Positions 1 through 7,426 of a stretch of 14,721 nucleotides of DNA are shown here, piece after piece. Source of the DNA: Burkholderiales bacterium UBA1834 (lineage in GTDB: Bacteria; Pseudomonadota; Gammaproteobacteria; Burkholderiales; Burkholderiaceae_C); contig DDJC01000098.1 in the NCBI GenBank assembly GCA_002339015.1, positions 21,220 through 35,940 of the forward strand, written 5' to 3'. The notes below the pieces were generated by a model that searched no databases, was not told the DNA's origin, and worked only from the letters and a program-made list of their open reading frames with translations. Each line of letters opens with the position of its first letter. Position 1 is the stretch's first letter. The translations under genes and the position numbers were made by a program.

Positions 1-960
1 GGCCAGTGGCTGTGCGACATGGCTGCACACGACACGCGCCTGGTGGGCATCACGCCCGCGATGCGCGAAGGCTCGGGCATGGTCGAGTTCGAGCAGCGTT
101 ACCCGGGGCGCTATTTCGATGTCGGCATCGCCGAGCAACACGCCGTGACCTTCGCCGCCGGCCTGGCCTGCGAAGGGCTCAAGCCCGTGGTGGCCATCTA
201 TTCCACCTTCCTGCAGCGCGCGTATGACCAACTGATCCACGACGTGGCCATCCAGAACCTGCCGATGGTGTTCGCGCTGGACCGCGCCGGCATCGTGGGC
301 GCAGATGGTGCCACGCACATGGGCGCCTTCGACATCGCTTTTGTGCGCTGCATCCCCAACATGAGCCTGCTGGCGCCGGCCGACGAGAACGAGTGCCGCC
401 AGGCGCTCACGGCGGCCTACGAGCAGAACCACCCCGTGGCGGTGCGCTATCCGCGCGGCACGGGCGCTGGCGTGGCCGTGGGCACGGATCTGCAGGCCAT
501 GCCCTGGGGCAAGGGCGAGGTACGCCGCCAATCGGGCGCGCAAGCAGGCGCGCGCATCGCGGTGCTGGCTTTCGGCACCTTGCTTTATCAGGCGCAGAAG
601 GCGGCCGAGAGCTTCGATGGCACGGTGGCCAACATGCGCTTCATCAAGCCTCTGGACACCGCACTGCTGCTGGAGCTGGCCCGCACGCACGATGCGATCG
701 TGACCGTGGAAGAGGGCTGCGTGATGGGCGGTGCGGGTTCAGCCGTGGCCGAGGCCCTGGCCCAGGCTGGCGTGCAGGTGCCGCTGCAGATCCTGGGCCT
801 GTCGGACCAGTTCATCGAGCATGGCGATCCGGCCAAGCTGCTGGCGCTGCAGGGCCTGGATGCCATCGGCATCGAGCGCCAGGTGCGCGAGCGCTTCGGC
901 AACTTGCTGGCGAGCGCCAGTGTGGGCACGGCCGCCAAGGTGAAGGCCCTGCGCGGCTGA
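1..960 (+). CDS. dxs: 1-deoxy-D-xylulose-5-phosphate synthase, C-terminal half (5' end outside window)
   Basis: Dxs condenses pyruvate and glyceraldehyde 3-phosphate with thiamine diphosphate to make 1-deoxy-D-xylulose 5-phosphate, the first step of the MEP isoprenoid pathway, in the cytosol. The reading frame is open from base 1 (GQWLCD before the first internal Met) and gives 319 residues, about half of the usual 620-640, so the N-terminal ThDP-binding domain lies off the left edge. Visible are the pyrimidine-binding transketolase domain with ITPAMREGSG (residues 17-26 of the fragment), the signature DVGIAEQHAVTFAAG with its catalytic Glu (residue 45), and DRAGIVGADGATHMGAFD, followed by the transketolase C-terminal domain. 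The gene ends only 4 bp before the convergent hemerythrin gene. It is truncated only by the window; I see no frameshift. Confidence 0.97.
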   Translation, partial: GQWLCDMAAHDTRLVGITPAMREGSGMVEFEQRYPGRYFDVGIAEQHAVTFAAGLACEGLKPVVAIYSTFLQRAYDQLIHDVAIQNLPMVFALDRAGIVGADGATHMGAFDIAFVRCIPNMSLLAPADENECRQALTAAYEQNHPVAVRYPRGTGAGVAVGTDLQAMPWGKGEVRRQSGAQAGARIAVLAFGTLLYQAQKAAESFDGTVANMRFIKPLDTALLLELARTHDAIVTVEEGCVMGGAGSAVAEALAQAGVQVPLQILGLSDQFIEHGDPAKLLALQGLDAIGIERQVRERFGNLLASASVGTAAKVKALRG

Positions 961-964
961 TCCA

Positions 965-1519
965 TCAGACCAGGCTTTCGCCGACGGGCAGAGGCTCGTT
1001 GGCGGCTTCGGTGCGTTGCGGCGCCTGCGTGTCGTTGGCGGCTGCCTTGTCGTGGCAGCTGTTTGAGCCACACCCTGAGATGGCCTGGGTGGGCAGGGCG
1101 GAAGGCGCTGTCAGCAAGCCCGTCACCGGGTCATAGCCCACGCTCTTGAGGTGCAGCGCCAGGCCGGCGTCCATGGTTTGCGCGTGGTTGGGGAACCAGT
1201 CGGCCAGCTCGGCCGCGATGCGACGCACCCAGTCCAACTCGCCCTGGGTGCCACGACGGGCGCTGTCGCGCATCACCTCCAGCACCACGGCGTGCTGGGT
1301 GCTGTGGCAGTTGCCGGGCGCGAAGCCCGTGGCGCGCATCCAGGCGTCCTCCTGGCCGAAGTGATCGACGGTGTGCTCGATCAAGGCCTGCCAGTGGCGC
1401 AGCAGCGAGGCGTCGTCCGCTTGCTCGACCAGGGCCAGCAGTTCCACGAACGCTTCATGGGTGTGGTCCATGACGGGCATGGACAGGGACAGGGCATCGG
1501 ACCAGACGAGGGCGGGCAT
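965..1519 (-). CDS. bacteriohemerythrin (hemerythrin-domain protein) with Cys-containing C-terminal tail
   Basis: Predicted soluble hemerythrin, a four-helix protein that holds a non-haem di-iron centre and binds O2; in bacteria such proteins act in oxygen storage, delivery or sensing. The 184-residue product has the expected ligand series: His21 in DHTHEAF, His49/His53 with Glu57 (HTVDHFGQE), His72/His76 (HSTQH), and His112 with Asp117 (HAQTMD). The domain fills about residues 1-130. The last 50 residues form a low-complexity tail rich in Ala, Ser and charged residues, with a short Cys/His cluster (GCGSNSCH) that is not part of the family core. An AGGAG-type ribosome site lies just before the ATG at 1519. 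The gene is convergent with dxs and divergent from the lipoprotein gene. Family assignment is strong; the physiological role is inference. Confidence 0.9.
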   Translation of the reverse strand: MPALVWSDALSLSMPVMDHTHEAFVELLALVEQADDASLLRHWQALIEHTVDHFGQEDAWMRATGFAPGNCHSTQHAVVLEVMRDSARRGTQGELDWVRRIAAELADWFPNHAQTMDAGLALHLKSVGYDPVTGLLTAPSALPTQAISGCGSNSCHDKAAANDTQAPQRTEAANEPLPVGESLV

Positions 1520-1717
1520 GGGGGGCTCCTGAAGATGCGGCGCAAGGCGGATGATGATGAACGGTACGTTAGCGGGTGATGCCCGGAAGGGCTTTGCGGC
1601 TTGTCAAGCCCCGTGCCTAAGGGGGCGCGATCTCATCAATTTGAATGAAGACCGCAGACGCGGCAATGGGCAGGATTTCGGCCAGACCACCGGTCCTCAA
1701 TCCTCAAGGAGCCCTTT

Positions 1718-4018
1718 ATGCCTGCCCATCCTCGATTTGCGCTGCGCCGCCGTTACACCCCCCTGGCCTTGGCCGCTTTGCTGACCCTTGGTGCTTGTGG
1801 TGGCGGCGGTGGAGGAGATGACGACGACGCACCGGCCACAGCGAGTACAGCGTCAGTGAGTGGCATCGCCTCCAAGGGACTGCTCCGGAATGCGCAGGTG
1901 GTGGCCTACCGTGTCGAGGGCGGCAATCGGGTCGAGATCGGCCGCACCACCACGACGGGCACCGGCAGCTATGAGCTGACCAACCTGCCGTTGGGCGCTT
2001 TGGTGATCGTGACGATCACCGCCACGGCAGGCACCCAAATGGTAGATGAAGCCACGGATACCTTGATCGATGTGCCTGCCGGCTTCGAGATGCGTGCGGC
2101 CACCGTGCTGCAGAGCACCTCAATCGGCGGCGCGAACAAACTGCACGTGACACCGTTTTCCGAAATGGCCGTGGCCAAGGCAGAGAGCGCCTCAGGTGGG
2201 CTAACGCAGGCGAGCGTTCAGGCGGCCAACGAGGACATCGGGAGATACCTGCATTTTGATCCCCTGACACTCGCGCCCGAATTCGCGGCGGCCGGATCGG
2301 TCGAGGGGGCTACGCCCACCAACGCGCCAGCCCTGATGCTGGCTGCCGTGTCGCAACTGGCGGCATCGTCCAGCTTGGGCTGTGCCTCGGGCAACCAAGC
2401 CGACCGAGTGAAATGTGTGGTCCAGACCCTTGCTGCGGGCGGTACGCATGACGCGGCGATCAGCACTGCATTGAACGCGGCCAGGCAAACGACCGTTACC
2501 GATGAGGGCTATCAGGGCACATTCACGCCGCCAGATGTCCAGGTACAACCCGAAGTGCTCATCACGCCTGAGTACAAGACCGGCATCCAGAGCGCCAAGG
2601 ATCTGATCGACAGCGTACGCGACAACGCGCGTGCACTGGAAGACCTGGGACACCGCCTGGACGGCGTTCAGACCGCCATGCTGGAGGCGCTCAAGCCTGT
2701 CACATCGGAGCGCGTGGCCATCATCCAGGCCCTGGCGCTGGCCACCGAACGGCTCGACAGCTACCGCCAGGGGCGCTACACCGGGGCGCTGCCTCTGCCC
2801 GCGAGCGCGTTGATCGAGCCTCGCCTGCGCGGATCGATGGATGTCGGGTGCACTGTCTATGCCGATGCGGACTTCAGCGTGGAAGCCACAACGTACGAGA
2901 ACGCCGATCACGTGGCCTGCGCCATTACCTACGCTGATGTCTCAGTGAGCGGGCAGCGCTTTCTGTCCCAGCAACGCTTCACCGTGTCACCGCGCGCTGG
3001 CGTGAGCAGTGGGCGTGGCTACACGGCGACGGCCATCCTGGTGAAGCAGCAGACGGCATTGAATGCGGCCTGGCCAACCGACCCGGTGAACTGGATCGGG
3101 GACGCCCAGCTGCTGTCCGATCCCTATGAAGTGCAGATCACCGCCACAGGCACGGGCATGGACCTTACCCACCTGAGCCTGCAAGGTAATTTGCCGCAAG
3201 TGGTGCGGGAAGACGGCAGCATCGGTGGCGAAACGCTCTCGCTCAATGTGGCGCTCTCGGTGGCGCCCTTGGAGGGCAACGGGAATCTCAGCAAGTTGTC
3301 CATTACCGGGCTGCTGTCAGCGGTCTCTGCCGCGACCGATGAGGAACTGGCCACCGTGGGCTTGACCAGTGGCAGCTACGTGATCGCCCGGTTGGCGGTG
3401 CCTGGCCAGGTGAACAGCGAGGTGGTCGACAATGCCGATACCGAAGGGCACTTTGTGCTGCAGGCATCAGTGCCGGGCGGCAGCCAGGTGTCGGGCGAGC
3501 TCACTGTGAGCGATTTCGCGCCGAGCACCCGGGGGGATGATTGGCCGACGAAGCTGGTGTTTGTGGGCGACATCAAGGAGACCGCCGGCACGCCGCTGTT
3601 TTCCGGCTCGCTCACGCTGATCGCCACGGATCTGTCCGACTTCTACCCGGATCTGTTCGGCGGCAACGAGACGGCAGACAACTTCCTGCCCAAGACGGTG
3701 GCTTTCCAGGGTACCTTGCATCTGCAAGATGCACCGCCGCTGCAATTGGATGTCAACCTCAACAACACCACGTTCGGGATGGTGGCGGGCCTGGGCAGTT
3801 ACCAGCAGGGCAATCGCACCATCAATGTCCAGTCATCGAACAATCAGCAGACTGGTCTGTGGACCCTGGCATTGAGCGGTCCCGGCGGTGTGAGCGTGAG
3901 CCTGTCCAAGACAAGCACCACGGCGCAGGTCACCGCCAACGGTGGCGTGGTGGTGGGCGTGCTGAACCGTGATACCGGCCGGATCGACTACGCCGATGGC
4001 ACCTTTGAATCTTTCTGA
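1718..4018 (+). CDS. large exported lipoprotein of unknown function
   Basis: I do not recognise the family. The 766-residue product starts with a basic region (RRR), a hydrophobic stretch (residues 14-26) and a lipobox LGAC with Cys27, followed by a G6D4 linker, so it should be lipid-anchored in the periplasm or outer membrane. Residues about 45-130 look like a carboxypeptidase-regulatory-type beta-sandwich (GLLRNAQVVAYRV, then TGTGSYELTNLPLGALVIV). The remainder is Ser/Thr/Gly/Asn-rich with alternating hydrophobic residues, suggesting extended beta structure; a short helical, charged part lies near residues 290-345. No enzyme motif is visible. The start is set by AAGGAG at 1706-1711, 6 bp before the ATG. 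The next gene, a predicted outer-membrane barrel, begins 33 bp after the stop, so the two are probably cotranscribed and may work together. Confidence 0.85.
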   Translation: MPAHPRFALRRRYTPLALAALLTLGACGGGGGGDDDDAPATASTASVSGIASKGLLRNAQVVAYRVEGGNRVEIGRTTTTGTGSYELTNLPLGALVIVTITATAGTQMVDEATDTLIDVPAGFEMRAATVLQSTSIGGANKLHVTPFSEMAVAKAESASGGLTQASVQAANEDIGRYLHFDPLTLAPEFAAAGSVEGATPTNAPALMLAAVSQLAASSSLGCASGNQADRVKCVVQTLAAGGTHDAAISTALNAARQTTVTDEGYQGTFTPPDVQVQPEVLITPEYKTGIQSAKDLIDSVRDNARALEDLGHRLDGVQTAMLEALKPVTSERVAIIQALALATERLDSYRQGRYTGALPLPASALIEPRLRGSMDVGCTVYADADFSVEATTYENADHVACAITYADVSVSGQRFLSQQRFTVSPRAGVSSGRGYTATAILVKQQTALNAAWPTDPVNWIGDAQLLSDPYEVQITATGTGMDLTHLSLQGNLPQVVREDGSIGGETLSLNVALSVAPLEGNGNLSKLSITGLLSAVSAATDEELATVGLTSGSYVIARLAVPGQVNSEVVDNADTEGHFVLQASVPGGSQVSGELTVSDFAPSTRGDDWPTKLVFVGDIKETAGTPLFSGSLTLIATDLSDFYPDLFGGNETADNFLPKTVAFQGTLHLQDAPPLQLDVNLNNTTFGMVAGLGSYQQGNRTINVQSSNNQQTGLWTLALSGPGGVSVSLSKTSTTAQVTANGGVVVGVLNRDTGRIDYADGTFESF

Positions 4019-4040
4019 GCGCTTCACATGCCAAACGGCG

Positions 4041-4046
4041 AAAGGG
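4041..4046 (+). promoter_or_regulatory. ribosome binding site that decides the start of the barrel gene
   Basis: AAAGGG sits 5 bp before the ATG at 4052. The in-frame ATG at 4028 has no purine-rich site ahead of it and would put a charged octapeptide (MPNGERVD) before the signal peptide, so 4052 is preferred. Confidence 0.6.
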
Positions 4047-4051
4047 TTGAC

Positions 4052-5197
4052 ATGAGGCGCCCCGCAAGCGCGCGGGGCGGGCTGCTTGTACTGGTGCTGT
4101 GGGGCGGGCTGGCTTGTGCGAATGAAGGGGTGGCCCCCTCTCTTCGATTGGCAGGCGCTTACGTGGACATGCGGGCACAGGCCTTGTCCAATGGCCTGCC
4201 CGTGATGGACATCGAGGGCGATTGGCAGCGTGGCTATCGCCGCCGGGGCAATGGCAGCACCCAAAGGGCCTATCAGGCTGTTCAGGCTGAGGCCGGCGTG
4301 CGGCTCTCAGTGCCCTGGCCGATGGTGAAAGGGGCATGGGGCATTGGCTGGCTGGTACGCTCTGAAGCATTCGCGCGGGCATCCGGCGATGCGGCCGAGG
4401 TGGTGCAGTTCTACCAGGCGCGGCGTGACCCGCCTGGGGCCGCCACGTTTCAGCCTCGCGCAAATGTGATGCTCTGGCGGGGCCAGGGCCTGGCCGTGCA
4501 CACGCCTTGGTTGAGTGCGGGCTTGGGTGAGTGGCAGGCCACCATGCAATGGCTGAGTCTGCAGAGGCTGCGCCGGGTGGGCGCTGATGGCGAGGTGATC
4601 TATGACGGCCAGGGCGGCTATGAGCATCAACTGGCGCTGCTGGACGACGACAGCAGTGCCAAGGGCCCCTTCACGGCAGCCCCTGCGCGCCGAGGTGCTG
4701 GCCACAGTCTGTCACTGGCCTGGCGATGGACGCCCGCGCAAGACTGGTCCTTGCGGATCGAAGCCAGGGATGTGGTGTCCCGGCTGAGATGGGAGGGCGT
4801 CAACACGGCTCAGGCGTCGTTGACCAGCCGGGTGGCCTCCCGCACGCCAGAAGGTTATCTGGACTACAAGCCGGCCTTGCAGGGCGCCTACGCGCGAAAG
4901 ACCGTTCGTTGGCGAATCCCTGCGACGGTACAGGCGGAGGTGGCCTGGCAAGGGGGCGGCGCTGGAGAGTGGCGGCTCGAGATGAACAGGCGCTGGGGGC
5001 TCCAGGAGGCCTGGATGGGCTGGCGCAGCCTCGGAGACTGGCAGACAGGGCTAGCGCTGGAGCCGCGGTTCAAGGCGCTGCGCCTTCAGGTTGGGCATGG
5101 TGGTTTTGCGGCGGGTGTGCAGGCTGACCGGTTGGACCGTGCGTCACGGGCCGCGTCCGTATGGGTGAGCTATGTCTGGTTGTTTCCGCCTTCGTGA
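4052..5197 (+). CDS. probable outer-membrane beta-barrel protein, family unknown
   Basis: The 381-residue product (start at 4052) opens with a classical signal peptide: MRR, a hydrophobic core LLVLVLWGGL, and a likely cut after ACA at residue 23. A lipobox reading (GLAC) is possible but poor, with Gly at -3. The mature part is rich in Trp, Arg and Gly and shows many amphipathic strands of 8-12 residues (for example HSLSLAWRWTP, WSLRIEARDV, TVQAEVAWQG, EWRLEMNRRW, WQTGLALEPRF), ending in SVWVSYVWLFPPS, close to the aromatic-rich last strand of outer-membrane proteins. I infer a barrel of about 12-16 strands; no named family is recognised. It follows the lipoprotein gene by 33 bp and is probably in the same operon. 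Its last 28 bp overlap the convergent immunity gene. An upstream ATG at 4028 is the alternative start. Confidence 0.75.
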   Translation: MRRPASARGGLLVLVLWGGLACANEGVAPSLRLAGAYVDMRAQALSNGLPVMDIEGDWQRGYRRRGNGSTQRAYQAVQAEAGVRLSVPWPMVKGAWGIGWLVRSEAFARASGDAAEVVQFYQARRDPPGAATFQPRANVMLWRGQGLAVHTPWLSAGLGEWQATMQWLSLQRLRRVGADGEVIYDGQGGYEHQLALLDDDSSAKGPFTAAPARRGAGHSLSLAWRWTPAQDWSLRIEARDVVSRLRWEGVNTAQASLTSRVASRTPEGYLDYKPALQGAYARKTVRWRIPATVQAEVAWQGGGAGEWRLEMNRRWGLQEAWMGWRSLGDWQTGLALEPRFKALRLQVGHGGFAAGVQADRLDRASRAASVWVSYVWLFPPS

Positions 5198-5934
5198 GTC
5201 GTGGCTGGTATGCCTGCGCTGCGACCGTGGTCGGCCAGATCCTTGGGGTAATAGGGCAGGTCTTTGAACGTGCTGTCGTCGATGCCGAATACCACGGCCA
5301 CGCCGGCGGCCTCGATGGCCCAGTACCCGAAGAAGCCGCCGCCTTCCGGGCCCTTGTGGCTGTCATACCAGCCGATCTCTTGCAAGGCCGGATACCAGGC
5401 CTTCAGGAAACGGATCATTTCCTCGGGGGACTTCTTTTGAGCCGCGCTGTCCAGAAAGGCGTAGGCCCTGGGGTGCAGCAGTTTGCTGGCGGGTGCACGG
5501 CCCGGCGTGCGGGTGCTGACCAAGCGCTCGAACATGCGGTCCTGGCCTTCGTTGCCGGCGCATGCCAGGATGCGCTCCCACAGGTCGTCGTCCACACGGA
5601 AGATCAGGCCCAGGCTCACGATCCACAGGGATCGAACGTGGTCGTCCAGGTAGCTCAGGTCGTTGGCGGATGAGCCTGGCGTGGCCAGGCTGGCCTCCCA
5701 GGCGCTGACCACAGCGGCCAGGTCGTTGGTCAGTGTGTCGACAGGATGGCCAGCAGAGTACCGTGCGACCAGCAGCTCGCATTGATCGCGAAAATTGGCC
5801 TGCGCGAGGATCTGCGGCTTCTTGATCTGGCCGGTGTTGTTCTGCAGCTTGCCGGCGCGCTCCGTGATGGTTGATTGGATGTAATCGATGGCCTCCTGGA
5901 AGTAGGCCTCGGTCATCAAGGGTTCTCGTTTCAC
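5170..5934 (-). CDS. PoNi-type (DUF1910/DUF1911) immunity protein, orphan
   Basis: PoNi proteins neutralise PoNe DNase toxins that are delivered by type VI secretion or other antibacterial systems. The 254-residue product matches the two-domain layout: an N-terminal DUF1910-like helical part beginning REPLMTEAYFQEAIDYI (residues 3-19), and a C-terminal DUF1911-like part with GYWAIEAAGVA (203-213) and IDDSTFKDLPYYPKDLA (218-234), which is characteristic of the family. The start is GTG at 5934, kept because family members usually begin with this [RD]xPLxxxxYF pattern; an ATG at 5916 with GAGAA upstream is an alternative. The gene starts 9 bp after the argH stop and may be read from the argH promoter. 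No toxin, VgrG, PAAR or Rhs gene is next to it in the window. Assignment rests on remembered family patterns, not a search. Confidence 0.82.
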   Translation of the reverse strand: MKREPLMTEAYFQEAIDYIQSTITERAGKLQNNTGQIKKPQILAQANFRDQCELLVARYSAGHPVDTLTNDLAAVVSAWEASLATPGSSANDLSYLDDHVRSLWIVSLGLIFRVDDDLWERILACAGNEGQDRMFERLVSTRTPGRAPASKLLHPRAYAFLDSAAQKKSPEEMIRFLKAWYPALQEIGWYDSHKGPEGGGFFGYWAIEAAGVAVVFGIDDSTFKDLPYYPKDLADHGRSAGIPATTHEGGNNQT

Positions 5935-5943
5935 ATCAGCCCG

Positions 5944-7350
5944 TCACGGTCTGCTGCCCAGCCGCGCGCGGTGCCTTGCCACCTGCGCACGTACCTGCGC
6001 TGGCGCCGTGCCGCCCAGCAGGTTGCGCGCGTTCAGCGAGCCGCGCAGGCTTAGCACCTCGAACACGTCCTGCTCGATGGCGGGGTTGTAGGCCTTGAGC
6101 TGGTCCAGCGACAGCTCCGACAGGTCCACGCCTGCAGCGATGGCGTCTTTCACGGCGTGAGCGACCACCTCGTGCGCATCGCGGAAGGGCAGGCCTTTCT
6201 TGACCAGGTAGTCGGCCAGGTCGGTGGCGGTGGCGTAGCCTTTCTTGGCGGCGCGCTCCATCGCTTCGGGCTTGACGGTGATGCCGGCGGCCATTTCCGC
6301 GAAGATGCGCAGGGTGTCCTTGAGCGTGTCGACGGTGTCGAACAGCGGCTCCTTGTCTTCCTGGTTGTCCTTGTTGTAGGCCAGGGGCTGGCCCTTCATC
6401 AGGGTAATCAGGCCCATCAGGTGGCCAACGACGCGGCCGGTCTTGCCGCGCGCCAGCTCGGGCACGTCGGGGTTCTTCTTCTGCGGCATGATCGACGAGC
6501 CCGTGCAGAAGCGGTCGGCCAGGTCGATGAAGCCGAAGCTCTGGCTCATCCACAGGATCAGCTCTTCCGACAGGCGCGAGATGTGCACCATCAGCAGCGC
6601 GGCGGCGGCGGTGAACTCGATGGCGAAGTCGCGGTCGCTCACGGCATCCAGGCTGTTCTGCGACACGGCCTCGAAGCCCAGGGTGCGGGCCACGCGCTCG
6701 CGGTCCAGCGGGTAGCTGGTGCCGGCCAGCGCGGCCGAGCCCAGCGGCAGGCGGTTGATGCGCTTGCGCAGATCGACCAGGCGCTCGGCGTCACGCGCGA
6801 ACATCTCCACATAAGCCAGCAGGTGGTGGCCAAAGGCCACGGGCTGGGCCACCTGCAGGTGGGTGAAGCCGGGCAGGATGGTGTCGGCGTTCTGCTCGGC
6901 CACATCAACCAGGGCCTTCTGCAGCTCGGTCAGCAGCACGCCCAACTCGTCCACCTCGCCGCGCAGCCACAGGCGCACATCGGTGGCGACCTGGTCGTTG
7001 CGCGAGCGGCCGGTGTGCAGGCGCTTGCCGGCGTCGCCCACCAGGGTGGTCAGGCGGGCCTCGATGTTCAGGTGGACGTCTTCCAGGTCGAGCTTCCACT
7101 CGAACTGGCCGGCTTCGATCTCGGAGGTGATCTGGGCCATGCCCTTCTGGATGGAGGCCAGATCCTCAGCCGAGATCAGCCCCTGAGCGTTCAGCATCTC
7201 CGCGTGCGCCAGCGAGCCCTGGATGTCGGCGCGCCACAGGCGCTTGTCGAAGAACACGCTGGCGGTGTAGCGCTTGACCAGGTCGCTCATCGGTTCGGAG
7301 AACAGGGCGGACCAGGCTTGGGACTTCTTGTCCAGTTGATTCGTGCTCAT
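5944..7350 (-). CDS. argH: argininosuccinate lyase
   Basis: ArgH splits argininosuccinate into arginine and fumarate, the last step of arginine biosynthesis, as a cytosolic homotetramer. The 468-residue product has the full family layout: HTGRSRNDQ (112-120), THLQVAQP (163-170) with the catalytic-base His164, and the fumarase/aspartase-superfamily signature GSSIMPQKKNPD (284-295) with the catalytic Ser285. Length is normal (about 460). I chose the ATG at 7350 because MSTNQLDKKSQAWSALF fits betaproteobacterial ArgH; the frame stays open upstream to 7755 but that extension lies under the sensor kinase gene and is not conserved-looking. No clear Shine-Dalgarno precedes the ATG. The gene is divergent from the AlgZ/AlgR-like pair and is followed after 9 bp by the PoNi-like gene. 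Confidence 0.98.
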   Translation of the reverse strand: MSTNQLDKKSQAWSALFSEPMSDLVKRYTASVFFDKRLWRADIQGSLAHAEMLNAQGLISAEDLASIQKGMAQITSEIEAGQFEWKLDLEDVHLNIEARLTTLVGDAGKRLHTGRSRNDQVATDVRLWLRGEVDELGVLLTELQKALVDVAEQNADTILPGFTHLQVAQPVAFGHHLLAYVEMFARDAERLVDLRKRINRLPLGSAALAGTSYPLDRERVARTLGFEAVSQNSLDAVSDRDFAIEFTAAAALLMVHISRLSEELILWMSQSFGFIDLADRFCTGSSIMPQKKNPDVPELARGKTGRVVGHLMGLITLMKGQPLAYNKDNQEDKEPLFDTVDTLKDTLRIFAEMAAGITVKPEAMERAAKKGYATATDLADYLVKKGLPFRDAHEVVAHAVKDAIAAGVDLSELSLDQLKAYNPAIEQDVFEVLSLRGSLNARNLLGGTAPAQVRAQVARHRARLGSRP

Positions 7351-7414
7351 GGCGGAGGGGCGCCGTGGGGCGCTGAGAGTGACGCAGAATGTGCAAACCA
7401 TGGATTTTAAAGAC

Positions 7415-7419
7415 AAGGA
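7415..7419 (+). promoter_or_regulatory. ribosome binding site supporting a GTG start for the sensor kinase
   Basis: AAGGA lies 7 bp before GTG at 7427. The competing in-frame ATG codons at 7343, 7400 and 7481 have no comparable site upstream. The first of these would also overlap argH. Confidence 0.5.
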
Positions 7420-7426
7420 CCCCTTC

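Noticed and set aside
1520..1717. Riboswitch in the hemerythrin-lipoprotein gap
   Set aside because: A GGCTTG-T-CAAGCC palindrome (1598-1610) and G/C-rich hairpins are present, but I could not fit the c-di-GMP or glycine riboswitch patterns. The region holds divergent promoters I cannot place.
2201..2911. 236-residue open frame on the minus strand inside the lipoprotein gene
   Set aside because: Low-complexity Arg/Gly/Gln-rich antisense frame. The plus-strand frame has a signal peptide, lipobox and good ribosome site.
6157..7410. 417-residue open frame on the plus strand across argH
   Set aside because: Antisense to a certain argH gene with the same His/Gln/Gly-rich mirror composition and no ribosome site at the start.
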